NCBI GenBank assembly: GCA_025267735.1
Contig: CM046309.1
Span: 29,334,702-29,398,701 of the forward strand
Direction: 5' to 3'
Length of the DNA: 64,000 nucleotides
Origin: Mactra quadrangularis
Taxonomy: Eukaryota; Mollusca; Bivalvia; Venerida; Mactridae
The notes below the pieces were generated by a model that was not told the origin of the DNA, made no database searches, and saw only the letters and a list, made by a program, of their open reading frames with translations. Positions 44,201 to 58,519 of this stretch are shown piece by piece. The translations under genes were made by a program, and so were the position numbers. Position 1 is the first letter of the stretch, and the number at the start of each line of letters is the position of its first letter.

Positions 44201-47200
44201 AGTAATGCAAAAATTATAGCATTTAAAAGTTATGTAATATGCCCTGCTTTATGGGGAAATTTCAACAGTTTTTAGTTATATTTGAGTGGTCAGTAGTTCT
44301 ACTCACTGTATCTAGGCAGGTCTAAATCTCTAGACCCTAGCAGTCTCAAGTACAAAGCAAATAATCTCACTACTGGCCAACAGAAGACAAGCCACAGGAA
44401 TACAGAAATTGCTAAATACAAAACAATTATCAATGTAATACTACACAACTTGCATTTATACTTACTGATAACATATTAGTTTGGAAGACATGCCAGTTAG
44501 GTTCTACTACTTCAAACATCATGTAGTACTCAAAGTTTTGTACAAAGTTTAACATTCTTTGTCTTAAAGCAAATGCTGCAGAATACCATCTACAAGACTT
44601 TGGTCCAAATATCTTAGCTGACTTGTTACCAACCCATACACTATAGAAAATAATTCAAAGATTAAATATAAATATTACAACTACACACGGAAAATAATCT
44701 GTAACAATTAGTTTAGTAAACTTATTACTCAACCCACTTCATTTAAATGTATCAACTGAAAAAAGTAAATGAAAGCATTCTTTTAAACAATGTTCTATCC
44801 AGCTCAATTCTGATAAGAAATTAGTTGTAAAAACAAATACACAGATTTGCTTGCATTGCTGTTCAAAAGTAAAATTTAGTAGTAAAATGCAAAATTAACA
44901 TATTGAGCAACAGTAGACTCATCTGATGCATCAACTCATTCCCACAGCAGTAAACAAATCATACACATTGATAGATTATTAGAATTCACAAATCTTCAGT
45001 AAAGTTCATCCACACAACAATTAATTATATTAACTATATTAGTTGACATAATAAAAATATCATAAAAAATAAAACTCTTTTACTGACCTACATAACTGTC
45101 TTTCTACATGTTTTGTATAAAACAAATGTCTAAACAACATTTGATAGCGTGTGAGAGCCTGAAGAGAGGGAAACATAAAACAAAATGAATATCACATATA
45201 AACAATCTTAGACCAATTAAGAAAATTCAACACAGACAATTACAAGGGTGACATAAACTGAATGGGTTATGTACATGTCTGCCTTACATCTGAGTATTAG
45301 GTTTGAATCTAATCTGAAAATAGGTGCTGAGAAATTGAGCCGACAAGTTAAAGCTGAAGATCAACTGACAAATGGACCATCTGATCAACCTACAAGCTGA
45401 CTCCTATACGCCCCTCTCCCCAAAGTTTTTTACAGGAGTATAATAATAGTTTTCATTGATATTTTATAGAACAAATAATAAATTCAAGAAATTACAATAA
45501 TGAAGACGGGTATACCTTTCTGTTTAGTACTAAAGATACTGGCCACTTGACGACGTAATCAAATGAGAAAGATTCTAATCCAGAAAGATGAAGATCTGTT
45601 GGATCACTGCGATATTTCTTATAATCTGAAATACATAAATACACAAACATAGATATTAAGCTCTAGCTATATTGGTCTGATACAAATATGTTACATAAAA
45701 ACACATCAGTGAATGCTAAAAATCAATCAAATTTCTTCATTCTGATATTTCTCAATTTAATGACTTCAGTAGCTTTCACATACATAGGAAAAGTGCCCTA
45801 ACTAACCCTTGTCACACATACAACATATTGGTCTAAGTATGTGAAACATATGAAAAAGTAGCTAAATAATTTGCTTCAATATGTTGGTGAAGATCATGGA
45901 AAAATGAATTCATTAACTATTACTCAACCCACAAGTAGTAATAACTATAATTCAACATTTACATTACAATCATGGACATTACAAACAAGTGACATAATAT
46001 CTCAATAAGTTTGACAGTGTCTGACAAAAATTCCTCACCAGCAATTATAGCTATATGACAGACATGTTTTTAAACAAAACAATTAATAATTCTAAGGATC
46101 TCTAGCAGTAATATAATAAGATATTATACAAAGAATATACAAATATATTACCATTTTCCATACTTGTATCAATTGAGAGAATTTTAAACATTTGTGTGAT
46201 CAGATCAAACTGTAGTAAGTCAACTCTGAAATATAAATACGTAATATATTACAATAATTATAAGCTTAAAATTACCTGAATCTAGTATACTTGAGTCTAA
46301 TGCAGTTTTAATAAATAATATGTAATATTTTGTGGATTGGAAATCAGCATCATAAAACATGTAGTAATTGTTAAAGTTGTTAAAGCAGATAGTCCTAAAC
46401 AAATAAATATGAAAATTTTCTGCATGAACATGGGGCTTGACTATTACCTACATAAGTCACCCAGTAGACATATATGAGATTGTATGAATACTCTCAGTCA
46501 GCAAGAAGCTTTCAGTCAGACTTAAAAACATACTATCACAACTCAACAGTGAGTTTTAAAGTATGTTGCCTAGTAGGAAGACCAACAATAAATATTACTT
46601 GCCAAACCAAATGTTTATATGCCCAATGAAAAGTGCTTTTTGAATAAAATTTGAGTGTTATTAATATTCTGGATGCCAGATTGGACAATCTGTAGCAAAA
46701 ATGTGTAGCCAAACCCTCAGTAAAATCTTCATGGACAGTCGAACAACTATTAATTTGGAGTCCTGTATTAAATATAATGTGAAATATAAAATACTCACTT
46801 CAGATCATCTTTGTAAGGATCTACATTAGCTGTACTAGTTCTCAATGCAAGTCCTAATAGAGATTCTAATCTTGTAGGCATTATATTCTCTACATCTTGT
46901 TTCATTTCTTCCTCTGTCATATCCATAAACTGTACAATAAAATCTCCTTTATCCAGTAAGAAATAGTGCTTCATAGATCTAATATAATGAATAAAATTTG
47001 TACTATGAATAGATACATATTACAATACATAATACATGAACAGAGCTCAACTTTTCTGGGAGCTTGATAACAGGTAAAAGCCATATTAATGTCCATTGAC
47101 ATGCATGGCATTATAAGTGAATATTAAAACATTTATGAAGATTTTTTACATACAAAAGATGCATTTTGAGTTAAAATTCAGGCTAGTGATAAGGAACTTC

Positions 47201-50200
47201 ATATTTGAATTTAGTTCTATTTGCGAGTTCCCTTTTCATTTGACAATTAGAAAGAAATGAATGAAAGTGGTTGTATATGTATGGTTACAGTTTTTTAAGT
47301 TGACCATTAATCTTTAAAGATTGTAAAAGTTCATCATGATATATATATAAATAATCTTACCTTATTCTAGCTAATAATTCTTTTTCATCAATAAGTAAAT
47401 CTAATAATAGTTTGCTTGCATAACTGTACGCCTTTTCAATTTGTTCAAAATATTTCTTTTCTTTTAAAGTATACACAACCTCAGCAGCATTTGGACATTT
47501 TACATCTCTTCCTATAGAAATAGAAAAAGTTAACATGTTTCTATTGATCATTCAGAGATGCTTACAAAGAAACAGCTGAATATGTTTTGGATAAGTTTTT
47601 TGACCCAAGAAATAAATAGCTATCTTGTTATCAAGCTAGATTGGTTCCAACTTTACAAAAACTCTACAGTGCATTTTACCTGGTCATAAGCCATACTAAA
47701 TGTATGGGTAAATGCTAAGTAGGGTCATAGTTCATGGTTCACTAATGTTGACAACAAATGAAAGAAAGACTCTGATAATATACATGCTCACTGAAATATC
47801 CAATGACTGGCTTTTCTTTTAAATAATTTAAGTTGAGCTTGAACTTCAAAAGCCTGCACTTCATCCAATGGTCTCAGCTCAGCCTCTATCATCAACATAG
47901 AGGGTATAACTTGTTTTAATTCAGTTTTACCTGAATTTAAACTTCCGAGCAGTTACTTGTCTTGCTTAAAATGTCATCAATTGGACATATAAAAATCCAG
48001 TCTTGAATTTCTGTCAAAGTCCAGAGAAGAAGAGCCTCTGAAGTCGGACAATTTTTTCCTGCTCATTCATTAGAGTAAAACAAGCAAGAAGAAAGAAATG
48101 TGTCGAGTGTCAGTCAGTTGAGCAATAGATAAGTACATAAAAATAGACATTAAAACCTACCACATTGTCTAACTACATTGAGATATTTTCCTGTATTTAA
48201 TATCTTCTCAGCAACTATCTCTAAGAACACAGGAATTCTTTCTCTACAAACTGTATAGTGAAGTTGCCAATAATTACAATACTGTTAAGGATTATTACTG
48301 ACTATACGTTAGAATCAAGATTATATCAACAAAACAACAGAAGAACATTTTTAACACTCCTTCATAATTTCATCACAACAAAATATTGCAGGTTTCCTGA
48401 ACATGATAAAATTTACTACAATAACAAGAAATTGCCATTTGAGTTATAAACAAGTATGACCAAGTCATGAGTTTAAATCCTGGACAGGTCAGATCTGGTA
48501 AAATACTTGACATTTTCACTTGCAATTTATGCCATTTGGAAGCACTTCTTGCATGGTAGATATTGACAGACTCACCAACCAGCTTTCTTAGACAACTTTC
48601 ATATACCAGTACTTGTTTAATCTACCGCAAGTAGACAACAATTTATGACTGTTTAACTTAATTGTAATATCTTCATGGTACATGTATGTCATGACTTGCA
48701 ACAGTTGGCAAAGAACCTGGATTGTTGGATGGCAAGTAAAATGTGTTAACTACTGCACAATGGCAGCAGCTATGTTAGATAAAAAACAACATATATACAT
48801 ATTTACATAAACTTTAAAGGATATTCATGATTAAATACTTCATGTAATTTCTCTCTATCTATTGTTTGATTTTCTTCAACTAAAAACTGAAAAAAACATA
48901 ACATAATAAACATGATACAGTAAGTAACCAGCTTGTAAAGACTCCCCAAGAAATAGATTCTAGTAGTTTGATGACTAGGGGCATTAAACTGGTTGGATGC
49001 ACAAAATGAACACTTAAAATTAGAAAATTGTTTTACTTCAAATAAATGTTAATTTCATATCGATTGCAACAATTAATTTTGTTTATTTTGAGATATTCAA
49101 GCTTAATCAAGTTATTGGCTTTATCAAAGCATGAGTATTAAGTAGGGATGTAACAATACAGTAAACCCTATTAAGTTTTTGCTACATAAGCAAAGCAAGA
49201 ATGAATGCAGATGTATTGTTTTAAATTCATGTATAACATTATATAACATACCTCAGCATATGGATCACTGATGATTCCTTTATAAATCCATTTTTCTAAT
49301 ATTTCAAAATAAGGTACACACGCCTGCAAATTTAAATGAATAAAGAATGTGTCTTTCATGTAAACATTGCAACTATAAACATGGCCTTCTCCATTAAAAA
49401 CCTATACTTAGAGATGGAACATTTTACCAAATCAATAGTTTATTGAGTTTTGCTTCATTTGATTGACATATCAACAAATTCAATTTACTAAGTTTTTTTT
49501 GGGGGGGGGGGGGGTTTAGACCATAGCAACACATCGTATATGTCATATAAAGGCGGTCAGTCAACCTACTTACTCCTCCTGGAAAGGCTAAATCTCTGGA
49601 TTTAGCTGTTAACCAACTACTAAGTGTATACAATCGTCAGTGACTGACATCTGCCCTACATAATTAGAAATCATTGGTAGGAGGGAGAAGGGCAGTAGAG
49701 ATAATTTCAAGCTCCACGAAAGTATGCTACGCTCTGGAATCGAACCTAAAATTGGCTGCTACCAACTGAGCTAGATGGGCGGCTTTAAATTTACTAAGTA
49801 CAAAATACAATATTTATAATAAATGTTACATAATAAGGTGGTATGTTGAAAATGATTTATGTGCATCCCTTTATTTGCCTATTGAGTGGGCAAGTCCATT
49901 ACTTTCAGAACAAAAGTATGCATAACCTAATAATCAACCAGTATGAAAGTCATGGCATGAGTAAACAGGTAGTTTATCATTAAGTTTTTTTTTAAACAAA
50001 AAGGGTCATGATGGGATTGCGTACACACTGAGAAGACAACTTCACCAAAATAAGTTGGTCTTAACTGCAAACACATATACTGAGAAGGCAATTTTTACTA
50101 AAGGGATAAAATATGAGCAACCTTGGCAGAGGGCCACAAAATGATGCTACATAATGTAATTGTTCAGTATGGTAGCACATAACTAAAGAATGAAACAAAA

Positions 50201-53200
50201 CAAAAGAAAAGACTAAAGCCCATCATACTTACTGACTGTGTCAGATATAAACATAATTCTTGACCCTTTTCATCCCTGAAATGTAGTGAAAAATTACATA
50301 AAACATTTAAAGTAAAAATGAAACTTTATTGGGGCCCTTGCAATATAGTGGACACTCAATAATGTTATATAGAACCATAAAAAATTTTCTATGGCTGCAA
50401 TACCCTGCAAATTCATCAATTTCACCTAACCTAGCTGTCATGGACCCTTTTTTTTAACCAGAACTCATCTCCCCCTCTACAAGGCCAGTAGCTTCTCCAT
50501 ATACCTTATTAATGGAGGAAAACTGACTGTTGTCAAATTTTATTGGAAGGGTAAAACCCATTGGCTTTAAAATTACTTTAAATAACATAAATATTTATTT
50601 ACCCAATTAAACTTGAAGTTTTTTCATGAAGTAAACTAAGTACTGCACCACCAATACATTCTCCCTGAAATAAATTATTGAAAATGAGTGTAACTTAATT
50701 GTGTACAAACAAGAAGTACTGAAAATAATGCAGTTATTTAATCATATCAGTTCTTGAACAATTACAATAATTCTTAACATTAACAACACTACGCCACCTT
50801 TTATGTACTCAAAATTCATTTGATATGTTCAGTCAACAGAGTTTTCATCTAAACACATGATTATGATATATAACTAATGGTAAACTTATCTTCATCAGGA
50901 CACTTTTATACGCAAGTTTACAATGTTAAACCAATTGATTGATTGATTGATTGATTGAATGATTGATTGATTAAAAAAAAAGAGATTTACCCTATTTAAT
51001 GAGTTGGCCACAGTAGCCATTATATCCATAGTTTTCATTGAAGGTTGAACATAGAACCATAACTTTTGTAAGGATAAACTACCCTGAAACAGAAAATATA
51101 GATAGATTTTACTTCACCATTCTTTAGCCATTTAGGCCATAAATAATTTACAATATATAAACATCATATGTGACATACATATGTATACTTGTACAATATA
51201 CCTAATTCAGAACTCCAATTCATGTGCACAGGCAATACAAAGTTTTTTACACATAACACGTGTTGCTTAAAAGCATGAAATATGGATAAAATCCTATCAT
51301 TCTTTGTACACATATTTTCATTGCAACACTGAAAGTTTGTTGGAACCACAGAGAAAACCAAATATTATAATTCTGGATATAATCCATTAATGTACAATAT
51401 TTACTACCCAATGATATGTATGACAAAATACAAATACAGGACAAAACAATGCAGTGACTTTACTACAGAACTTAGTATAAATATTGAACAAGAAATGTAA
51501 TGTGGAAACCACATTAAAGCCGGATTTAAAAACTTTAATGCAAAAATTACAGAGGGAAATAATCCATAATAAAGCCAGGTAGAGTTGTGGTTACTGTCTA
51601 ATTCTTTTCATCACATGGTATGTTATTAATGTATAAAGTTTCATAAAGATCCCACAATAAATGGCAGAAATATATGCAAAATTGAAAACTTTAACGCAAT
51701 TGTTAACAACACAAGACGCCCGTCCGACCCATGTTTTTCATTGAAAAATCCGGCTAAAAAGTCTGACTCATGTTTTTCATTGAAAAATCCGGCTAAAAAT
51801 CAAACAACTATACAATATAATACATACAATGATAAATATATATCAATACAGGATATCCATAAAATACTAAACAGTTACATTCATAAATTGTTATACATGC
51901 AAGTATATTATCCAGTATGTCTATAGTTTTATTTTCTCGTTGACACTGTTTTATAACATGAATTATATATTAAAGTAATACACACTTATTTTTCGATTTT
52001 TATGCCAATTATGATTGTAAGGTTAAAAGCAAATATTCAACAAGAAGCAGCAGTTAACCACATAGGTAATATTAAACAACTAATAATTTCTTTATTATTT
52101 ATTAGTTTACTTACTCCTCTTAGTTGTGTTTCTAACTGTGCTACAAATACCAGATAGTCCTGTAATAGAAATAGAAATATTATGATACATTAATAAAAAA
52201 GAAATGTAATGTGGAAACCACATTAAAGCCGGATTTAAAATCTTTAACCCAAAAATTACAAAGGGAAATAATAAAATTAAAGCCAGGTAGAGTTGTGGTT
52301 ACTCTCTAATTATGTTCATCACATGGTATGTTATCATTGTATGAAATTTCATAAAGATCTGACAATAAATGGCAGAAATATATGTTAAATTGAAAACTTT
52401 AGTGCAATTGTTAACGACACCAGGCGCAGGACTGCAGCCCAATCGCCCACTTGTTGAAAAATCCGGCTAAAAACTAAAATAATACATATGACGAACAAAC
52501 ACTAGCAACACCTACAGATAGAAATTCAAACCAAAATATCTTTACAATAATTCTTAACTAGAGTCTTGCTTGAAAAAGTCAACTTAACTCTGAAATTTCC
52601 ATCAAATGAAAGTTAACAATTATTACATACATGTATAAAGTGTAATACAATAATGAGCATATCACACTTAGAACATAATTCATTAAGATCAGTGTAAACA
52701 ATGTATTTTTGTTGGGGGATATTAAATGTTATGAGTCACAATATATATCTGTAATATACCTTGATAAGTGTTCTCATTGCAGCACTTAATGCATGATTTA
52801 CCATTCCATATTCATAGGCTGATTTTTCTAAAAAAAAACAAAACAATAGCTTTTTTACATTTTTTTTTTTTAAATGAAATTTATATAAAAGTGGAAAAAG
52901 TAGACTTGTTCAGATATAACAATATATAATATACAAGTTACTTCTTGTTACAAGGCTTTCTAGAAAAATTAAAAAAGATTTAAAGGTTTCTTAAGGATGC
53001 CTGTACACTTGATGTTTGAAATATATATGACCAACTATTTAAATCGATTCAACCAAAGAAACACATGGGATGAAGTGATTTCAGTAATGCCACATCTGTG
53101 GTATGAATTAAAATCATTCAAAAGAAACTGAGCCCCATGTACACACATAAAAATGCATTGTAGGTGGGAATATAAATAAAACTAATTACCTTCAATGAAA

Positions 53201-56200
53201 CGTACAACAATTGAATAATTTGATGCTAAAGGTAAAATTCTTTTAACCATTTCCATTAAGGACACATCTACAAATAATAAATAGTTAAATGATAAGAATT
53301 ACATAGCATGACACAGAAACAGTTTAATCATAATCTAACAAGTAAATCTGTGAGCTAATGCTCACTAGTGATATCCCCGCCAAAATCTAAAAATATGCGA
53401 CAAACAGGAAGTAGATGAGCAAGGAGCATGAAATCGCTTTACACCACATGGGACTATGGGATGAAGCAATATGCAAAGTATTAGGCTGCTGCATGTTATA
53501 GTTGCTGAGAAAACTGCGACGGAAATTTTGTAACGGACAGACGGACAAGGGTAAAACAGTATACCCCCCTCTTCTTCGAAGTGGGGGGTATAATAACATT
53601 TGAACTTTGATGACTTTTTGAGTAAAATTGGTCACAGACACAAACAGCACATTCTTGGGTGAAAGTTAAAAATTTAATGATTTCAACACTGAAAAATTCA
53701 GTATGGGAAAACAACTCAAGGTGTGCTCAAGACCAGTCATGAAAACATATTCACATTTGTTAAAACATCTCACTTTTTTGATTGGGTTAAACCACATAAC
53801 AACAAATTGTAAAAGTCATATAACAAAAGTCAGCCAACCTACTCACCGCTCCTGAAATGCCTAAATCACTGAATTTTAGCTATCAATCAGTTACGAGGCC
53901 AGACTTCTGACAGTGACTGACAACTGCCCTACATGATTAAGAGAATCAGTGGTAGGAAGGAGAATGGCCATAGAAATTATTTCATTGACCAAACTCCATG
54001 AAAGTATGACCAGGAATTGAACTCAGAACCCTTTGATCAGTAGACTTGTGTGCTCCTGACTGAGCTTGCCAGGCGGGCCACCAACAAAATATAAATGTCT
54101 CTCAACTCAACCACCATTCTAACTTTCAATCAAATAATAAAGTTATAGATATTATATTTACCTAAACTTTGATCAATCATAAATTCTCGTGCAGCATATC
54201 TATCTGGTAATGCTCTTGCTAAAATGTATTTTCCTTCAATACCCTGAAAATATTAAGAGAGCAAATATACATTACAGTATAACATTTAAGCCACCAGTGA
54301 AAGGAAATGGCTGGATTGGCCGCTTACAGCAGGTGACCACTTAAACCAAGTTCAAACAAACTGCTCCAATTAGTCAAAATTCATCATTTTTAAGGAACAT
54401 TGATCTGTCAGCAGAACAATGTTAACTGGCAGACAGTTTAATAACAGTGGTTAAATGAAGATTTATATTGGTCACATCACTTGCCTTTGTGTTCAACATC
54501 TTAAAATCAGCTTTTAATTGCAATATAATCTCAATTAATTTGGTGAAATGTTTTGTCCAGTCAACAAGAATAGTTGAAAAAACATTGTTCCATTGCATAC
54601 CTGCATACAATATAAGACATCATCTAATATAGCTTGTTCTTGCATCATTGTTGGTAGATTACCTAGAGGGATAATTTTCTGTAATAAAAATATATATGTA
54701 ATTAATAAATTAATTAAAGACATTTTATACAAAATCATTTCAAGAACCCTAGTAGTTTATATTCCTGAGAACAATTCAAAGTGTTAGTTATTTTTGTTAA
54801 CTGTCAGTGGCATATATGTTAACCACATTGATTGACTACAATGTACTTGATTATCTATAGTGAGTACACAAGTAATGTAGTGAGTATTTAACTCAGCAGG
54901 GTCATTGTTGAATAAAATTTACCAATATCAACCTATTATTACAATAACAGTCAAATCTTTATGTTCATACTTGAATCAGATATGTTAAGCTCACTACCAT
55001 TAAATAAAATTACTTGGTAGCTTACCATGTAGTAATATTGAATATACCTGTTTTACTGTATTGCAGGAATTGCATAGGCCTAAATTCAATAATCTATGTA
55101 ATACAATAAGCAACAAAATGTAAATTAAGGCTCTGAAAATTGGTACTTCAAAAGCCCTTGTTTTGAATGCACATATTAATTCACTCCTGCAATGCAATTC
55201 CGGTATAATGCACATACGTCCAAATAAGCTCTTATATCTTATTCCATAGCTAAACATAGACAACTGTTTGATAGTTTTTTCGAAACAAATAATGTCAATC
55301 ATGACTGTCTAACACTTACATTATCTGCAGGAGCCTCCACACCAACTACAAAATCTCTTGTTAAAGCTGGTCTTTGAAACAACCAATCTGGCTGGGGTGG
55401 TACATTTACTATAGAAAATAATATTCAGATTTATGATAATATGCGAGCTGATCAAGAAGCTATTGTACTACAACTATAACATTCACATGCAACAAAAATA
55501 ACATACATAGCAACTCACTTTAAAATAGTATCAGTTTTATCATATAGAAGAGCAGCAGAAACATTATCTTGAATACATATAATTATATATCAAATTTATG
55601 CATAAACATTACATAATTATAATGGTTTCAATAAAAAAACAATTTACAATCAACTAAAACATTCCACTAAATTTCCTTTACAGTAGATCAGAAGGTTTTC
55701 TTTTACCAGTAAGGTTCCATGAAACTTTCGTTTCCAGGCAGTGACAAATAATATTAGATTTACATATCAATGGAAATTCATTGTAAGTAATGTGCCTTAG
55801 AACCCTTGTTCAAAAATTATTTTTTATCTAGTCTATGCCGAGAGCTGTATTGCTGGTCATGTAATATTATATTTACCATTTCTTGAATCTTGTTTCTCTC
55901 TTAAAGCTTTCCTTAGCATTTCTGATGATGTTATCTGTGAAACAGCTGGTCCTTCTTTAAGTTTTTGTATCTGCATTTGTACCTAAAAACAATACAGTAT
56001 AAATATTGTTTCCTACCACATCAACCATTTTATATATAACAAAAGCTATGCAAAGAATGCATTTTATGAACTTTAATAAAACTACATTGATGACAAAGTT
56101 GAAAGCACAATAAATGCAATTCAATTTTTCCAAAATTCAAAAGGGGGATAAATCATGAATAATATTTTTTATCCTTATTTATTCTAGCTTGATTGTAAAA

Positions 56201-57308
56201 CAAGTTACAAATTATATAAATGGCCCTCAAGTTTGATTCCTGGTCCTCATACTAAGCAAGTAAGAAGTTTCTGGCTTAAGGAAACAACCAGGTAGGTTTT
56301 GAATATGATTTGAATCTACACTGAGCTGGCAATTTTCATTGAAGGTATTTAGCTAGGAAAAGGTTTAACTTGTAAAACTCTTAAAAAGGGCATTATTCCA
56401 AAATTCGACAATAAGAGTTATGCCCCTTTATATACATATATAATATATGTAGTACCAATAAATATGGTTAAGTTAAAAACAATTAACTTACATCCATGAC
56501 AGCTTGTGGTGTATATTTTTGACCAGGAGGTAACTGTGGTATATCATGAGCATGTATAGTAGCACCAACTGCCTCGGCTTTGTTCTTAAATGTTTTCTCT
56601 AAGACTTCTTTTGTCTATAACATAGAAAGAAAATACTGATGATTCAGTAAGTACAATATCAAAATCCATCTTACAAATATTTATCATGTAAATGAAGTCC
56701 TTTTTAATAACATCAATATTAATTTAGGGGTTATTCACTTTTATTTTAACATTCAAATCTGATACTAACATTTGAGAAATTTGGTCATGAAATATTTTAC
56801 TGCCATTCTGAATCAAGCAGTAGTTAGTCATTGGCAAAGGTATGTGATTTGCACTGTTAAAGCTTAGGACTTGAGATCTAAGCATTTCAATGACTAGTGA
56901 GAAGATCCAGTTATTACAAAGATAAGGTCTAGAAGTCCAAGCCCCTACACAAAAAGTGATAAGGCTCACTGACTAACTTGATGTAACAGAAATATTGTCA
57001 AGTAGTGACTTCAAGGACCATTATATAAACCAAACAAAACAGTCAAATAAGCGACAGTGCTTACAATAATTTTTACACTAGGTTGCTTGGTTTGACATGC
57101 TTTACTTGCCCCACTAAATGTTTACTAACAAGTTGCCTGAACCTTAATATAGGTTGTCAGGGGCAATAGGACAACCTTTGATATCAAGTCCGGGGTAATT
57201 CATAGATTCAACATCCAAATTTTAAGAAGTATAAGTAAAAAAGTACAAACCTGTTCATCATCACTAACTTTTGATAGAAGAAATGTGAGAGAATCCAATT
57301 CTCTAACA
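38262..57308 (-). CDS. TUBGCP2: Gamma-tubulin complex component 2 (TUBGCP2/GCP2), 5' exon(s) not found
   Basis: At least 26 exons with AG/GT boundaries and matching phases, 5' to 3': 57251-57308, 56492-56614, 55877-55982, 55320-55408, 54601-54678, 54162-54243, 53190-53267, 52760-52827, 52115-52159, 50991-51083, 50603-50664, 50233-50275, 49252-49323, 48807-48886, 48161-48243, 47361-47511, 46799-46978, 46152-46225, 45516-45625, 45088-45158, 44466-44640, 43383-43526, 42781-42867, 41943-42106, 41219-41310, 38262-38383. They give ~842 residues; vertebrate GCP2 is ~900, so the first 60-70 codons are missing. Landmarks: RPALTRDF, SLQKLWFYVQPSM, YFEILEKWIYKGII, TGKYLNVV (N-terminal GRIP1 region), then FDYVVKWPVSLV, LTRYQMLFRHLFY, LRQRMLNFVQN, CMLTNPQLLK and LDFNGFY (GRIP2, the gamma-tubulin-binding half). 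It nucleates microtubules as a core subunit of the gamma-tubulin small and ring complexes at centrosomes. The C-terminal ~40 residues are unlike the vertebrate tail. Confidence 0.93.
40035..40262. repeat. Dispersed repeat, 'AATGTGGAAACCACATTAAAGCC' type (copy 1)
   Basis: ~230-250 bp that also occurs at 51492-51740 and 52202-52470. It opens with the short hairpin ATGTGGAAACCACAT; at its far side AAATCCGGCT mirrors AGCCGGATTT near the start, suggesting inverted ends. In an intron of TUBGCP2. Confidence 0.75.
41676..41850. mobile_element. Pogo/Tigger-like MITE, 175 bp
   Basis: Ends CAGTAAAACCTCTGCAGAG and (reverse of right end) CAGTACAGCCTCTCTTGAG, flanked by TA on both sides (41674-41675, 41851-41852); internal repeats of CTCTGCAGAGC. 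In the TUBGCP2 intron between exons 41943-42106 and 41219-41310. Confidence 0.75.
43867..44144. repeat. Dispersed repeat, 'GAGCTAATGCTCACTAGTGATACC' type (copy 1)
   Basis: ~275-bp element also present at 53336-53596 in the same orientation. It starts with the hairpin GTGAGCTAATGCTCAC and ends with the hairpin TTCTTCGAAG plus the inverted TACCCCC...GGGGGTA. A short GGACGGACGCACACACGC microsatellite is internal to this copy. TUBGCP2 intron. Confidence 0.8.
49495..49790 (-). mobile_element. tRNA-derived SINE, family 2
   Basis: The minus-strand A-box region reads TAGCTCAGTTGGTAGCA (about 49760-49777), then a core (TTTCGTGGAGCTTG, ATTTCTACRGC) and a tail whose 5' side on the plus strand is a poly-T/poly-G run (49491-49514). 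TUBGCP2 intron. Not a tRNA gene: no intact cloverleaf. Confidence 0.75.
50410..50570 (-). mobile_element. Partial SINE, family 1
   Basis: CACCTAACCTAGCTGTCATGG ... TTAATGGAGGAAAA matches the tail part of 803-1082; the tRNA head is missing. TUBGCP2 intron. Confidence 0.6.
50935..50972. repeat. (TTGA)n microsatellite beside a TUBGCP2 splice donor
   Basis: About nine TTGA/GATT tetramers ending ~18 bases from the exon 50991-51083 donor side. Confidence 0.85.
51492..51740. repeat. Dispersed repeat, 'AATGTGGAAACCACATTAAAGCC' type (copy 2)
   Basis: As 40035-40262. Its right end is followed by a 38-bp tandem duplication (two copies of CATGTTTTTCATTGAAAAATCCGG at about 51730-51798). Confidence 0.75.
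52202..52470. repeat. Dispersed repeat, 'AATGTGGAAACCACATTAAAGCC' type (copy 3)
   Basis: Third copy, ending GAAAAATCCGGCTAAAAA. Two copies of this family flank the 45-bp TUBGCP2 exon at 52115-52159. Confidence 0.75.
53336..53596. repeat. Dispersed repeat, 'GAGCTAATGCTCACTAGTGATACC' type (copy 2)
   Basis: Same element as 43867-44144, lacking its internal GCAC microsatellite. TUBGCP2 intron. Confidence 0.8.
53778..54082 (-). mobile_element. tRNA-derived SINE, family 2
   Basis: Minus-strand head GGCCCGCCTGGCAAGCTCAG, B-box-like GGGTTCTGAGTTCAATTCC, then the family 2 core and tail. TUBGCP2 intron. Confidence 0.7.
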
Positions 57309-57394
57309 CTGAAAATAAAAAATAATTAACATTAATTAATAACAAAAACATCAATATTTTTGTTAGCAATTTAACATTAACATTTTGTTAAGTA

Positions 57395-58512
57395 CAGTCC
57401 AACCCCTCTTAAGCAGCCAGCCAAGGGAAACAGCCAAATTGGCTGCTTAAGCGGGTGACCACTTAAGAGGGGTTTCGGCCTTGAGAGGGGGTCTGGAGGT
57501 AGAGTTTTGATGACACAGGGCCTTTTTAATTGAATGCTTGTTTTATGCTTTATAAGACAAGGGCAGTTCACGGTAAATTATTTCTAGTTTGAGTAATATT
57601 CTTATGTTGAAAAGATAAAAAATAAATACTTGCTATATAACCACAGTGGAAAGATTTATTTTCTAAAAAAAATAGTAATTATATGTCATTCAGACTAAAT
57701 GCCCTATTAGGTAAAATACGAAAATCAAACTGAAATTTACGATATTTATTAGTATTTAGAGTGATAAAGGTCTTATTAAGCAACAAATAATTTCATAACT
57801 AGTGCTTCGAAAACTGTGTAAGAATGTTGGCCTCGTTTCAATAAATCGAATGTAGAACGCAGCCTATTTTCGAAAAATGCGTTTAAACGTCCTCAATTCT
57901 GACCTTTCTTTGTTTAAATGGATTGATAAGAAAATCACTCATTACGAACAAATAGTGCTTAATAATTATCGCCGTCATCATACTTTTTCAAAAGTACACT
58001 GTATATCTTCACGTGCAGTAAACATGTTTTTATACATACTAAAAATCATTTGCCGTCGAATAAAATATTTTGGCAATATTCCTTTACTCTTACGAAGATC
58101 GAACGGTCAAAACGGGGTTTTAAACCAGACCGGATGTAGGTTAATTGTTCAATTTGTATTACTTAACACATAATTATCGGATTATAATCAGTGTCACTTA
58201 GTTAATTATACACGCTAACAACAATAAGATAGCTAATTATTGATTTTTAGAGCCTGTCATGACTAATTGATATGATAATGTAGCGATTTCCTTTGTATTT
58301 TTAAGACACGGGTCATTGCAATTATGTCAATATACATGACTGCGGTGACCGCTTATAAGGAGGTTATTTTGAGTTTGGGAGACATAATGACTGGCCGCTG
58401 GCTGGAGAACAGGGGTGACTGCTTAATAGGGGTGCATTATAGAGCGTTTTTCAACGGTCGCGGCACGAGCTGGCCGCTTACAGGGGGTGACCGCTTAAAG
58501 ACCCTCGCAACT
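57395..58512. mobile_element. ~1.1-kb non-autonomous element with CTTAAGCGGTCACC subterminal repeats
   Basis: Left end CAGTCCAACCCCTCTTAAGC; right end read inverted TAGTTGCGAGGGTCTTTAAG. Between them several copies of GGTGACCNCTTAA occur in both orientations near each end, a pattern of pogo/Tigger-type elements. A TA lies before the left end (57393-57394); the right target duplication is unclear, so it could instead be two separate short elements. A 98-codon plus-strand frame at 57877-58173 has no recognised family. It lies where the missing first TUBGCP2 exon or intron 1 should be. Confidence 0.5.
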
Positions 58513-58519
58513 AGATTAG

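Noticed and set aside
48244..48250. Alternative TUBGCP2 acceptor at TATACAG (exon starting TTTGTAG)
   Set aside because: It would put a stop in frame after the preceding exon; the next AG, seven bases on, restores phase and gives IERIPVFLE, matching the family.
57877..58173. 98-codon plus-strand frame
   Set aside because: It lies within a probable mobile element; no recognisable domain and no splice or promoter support.
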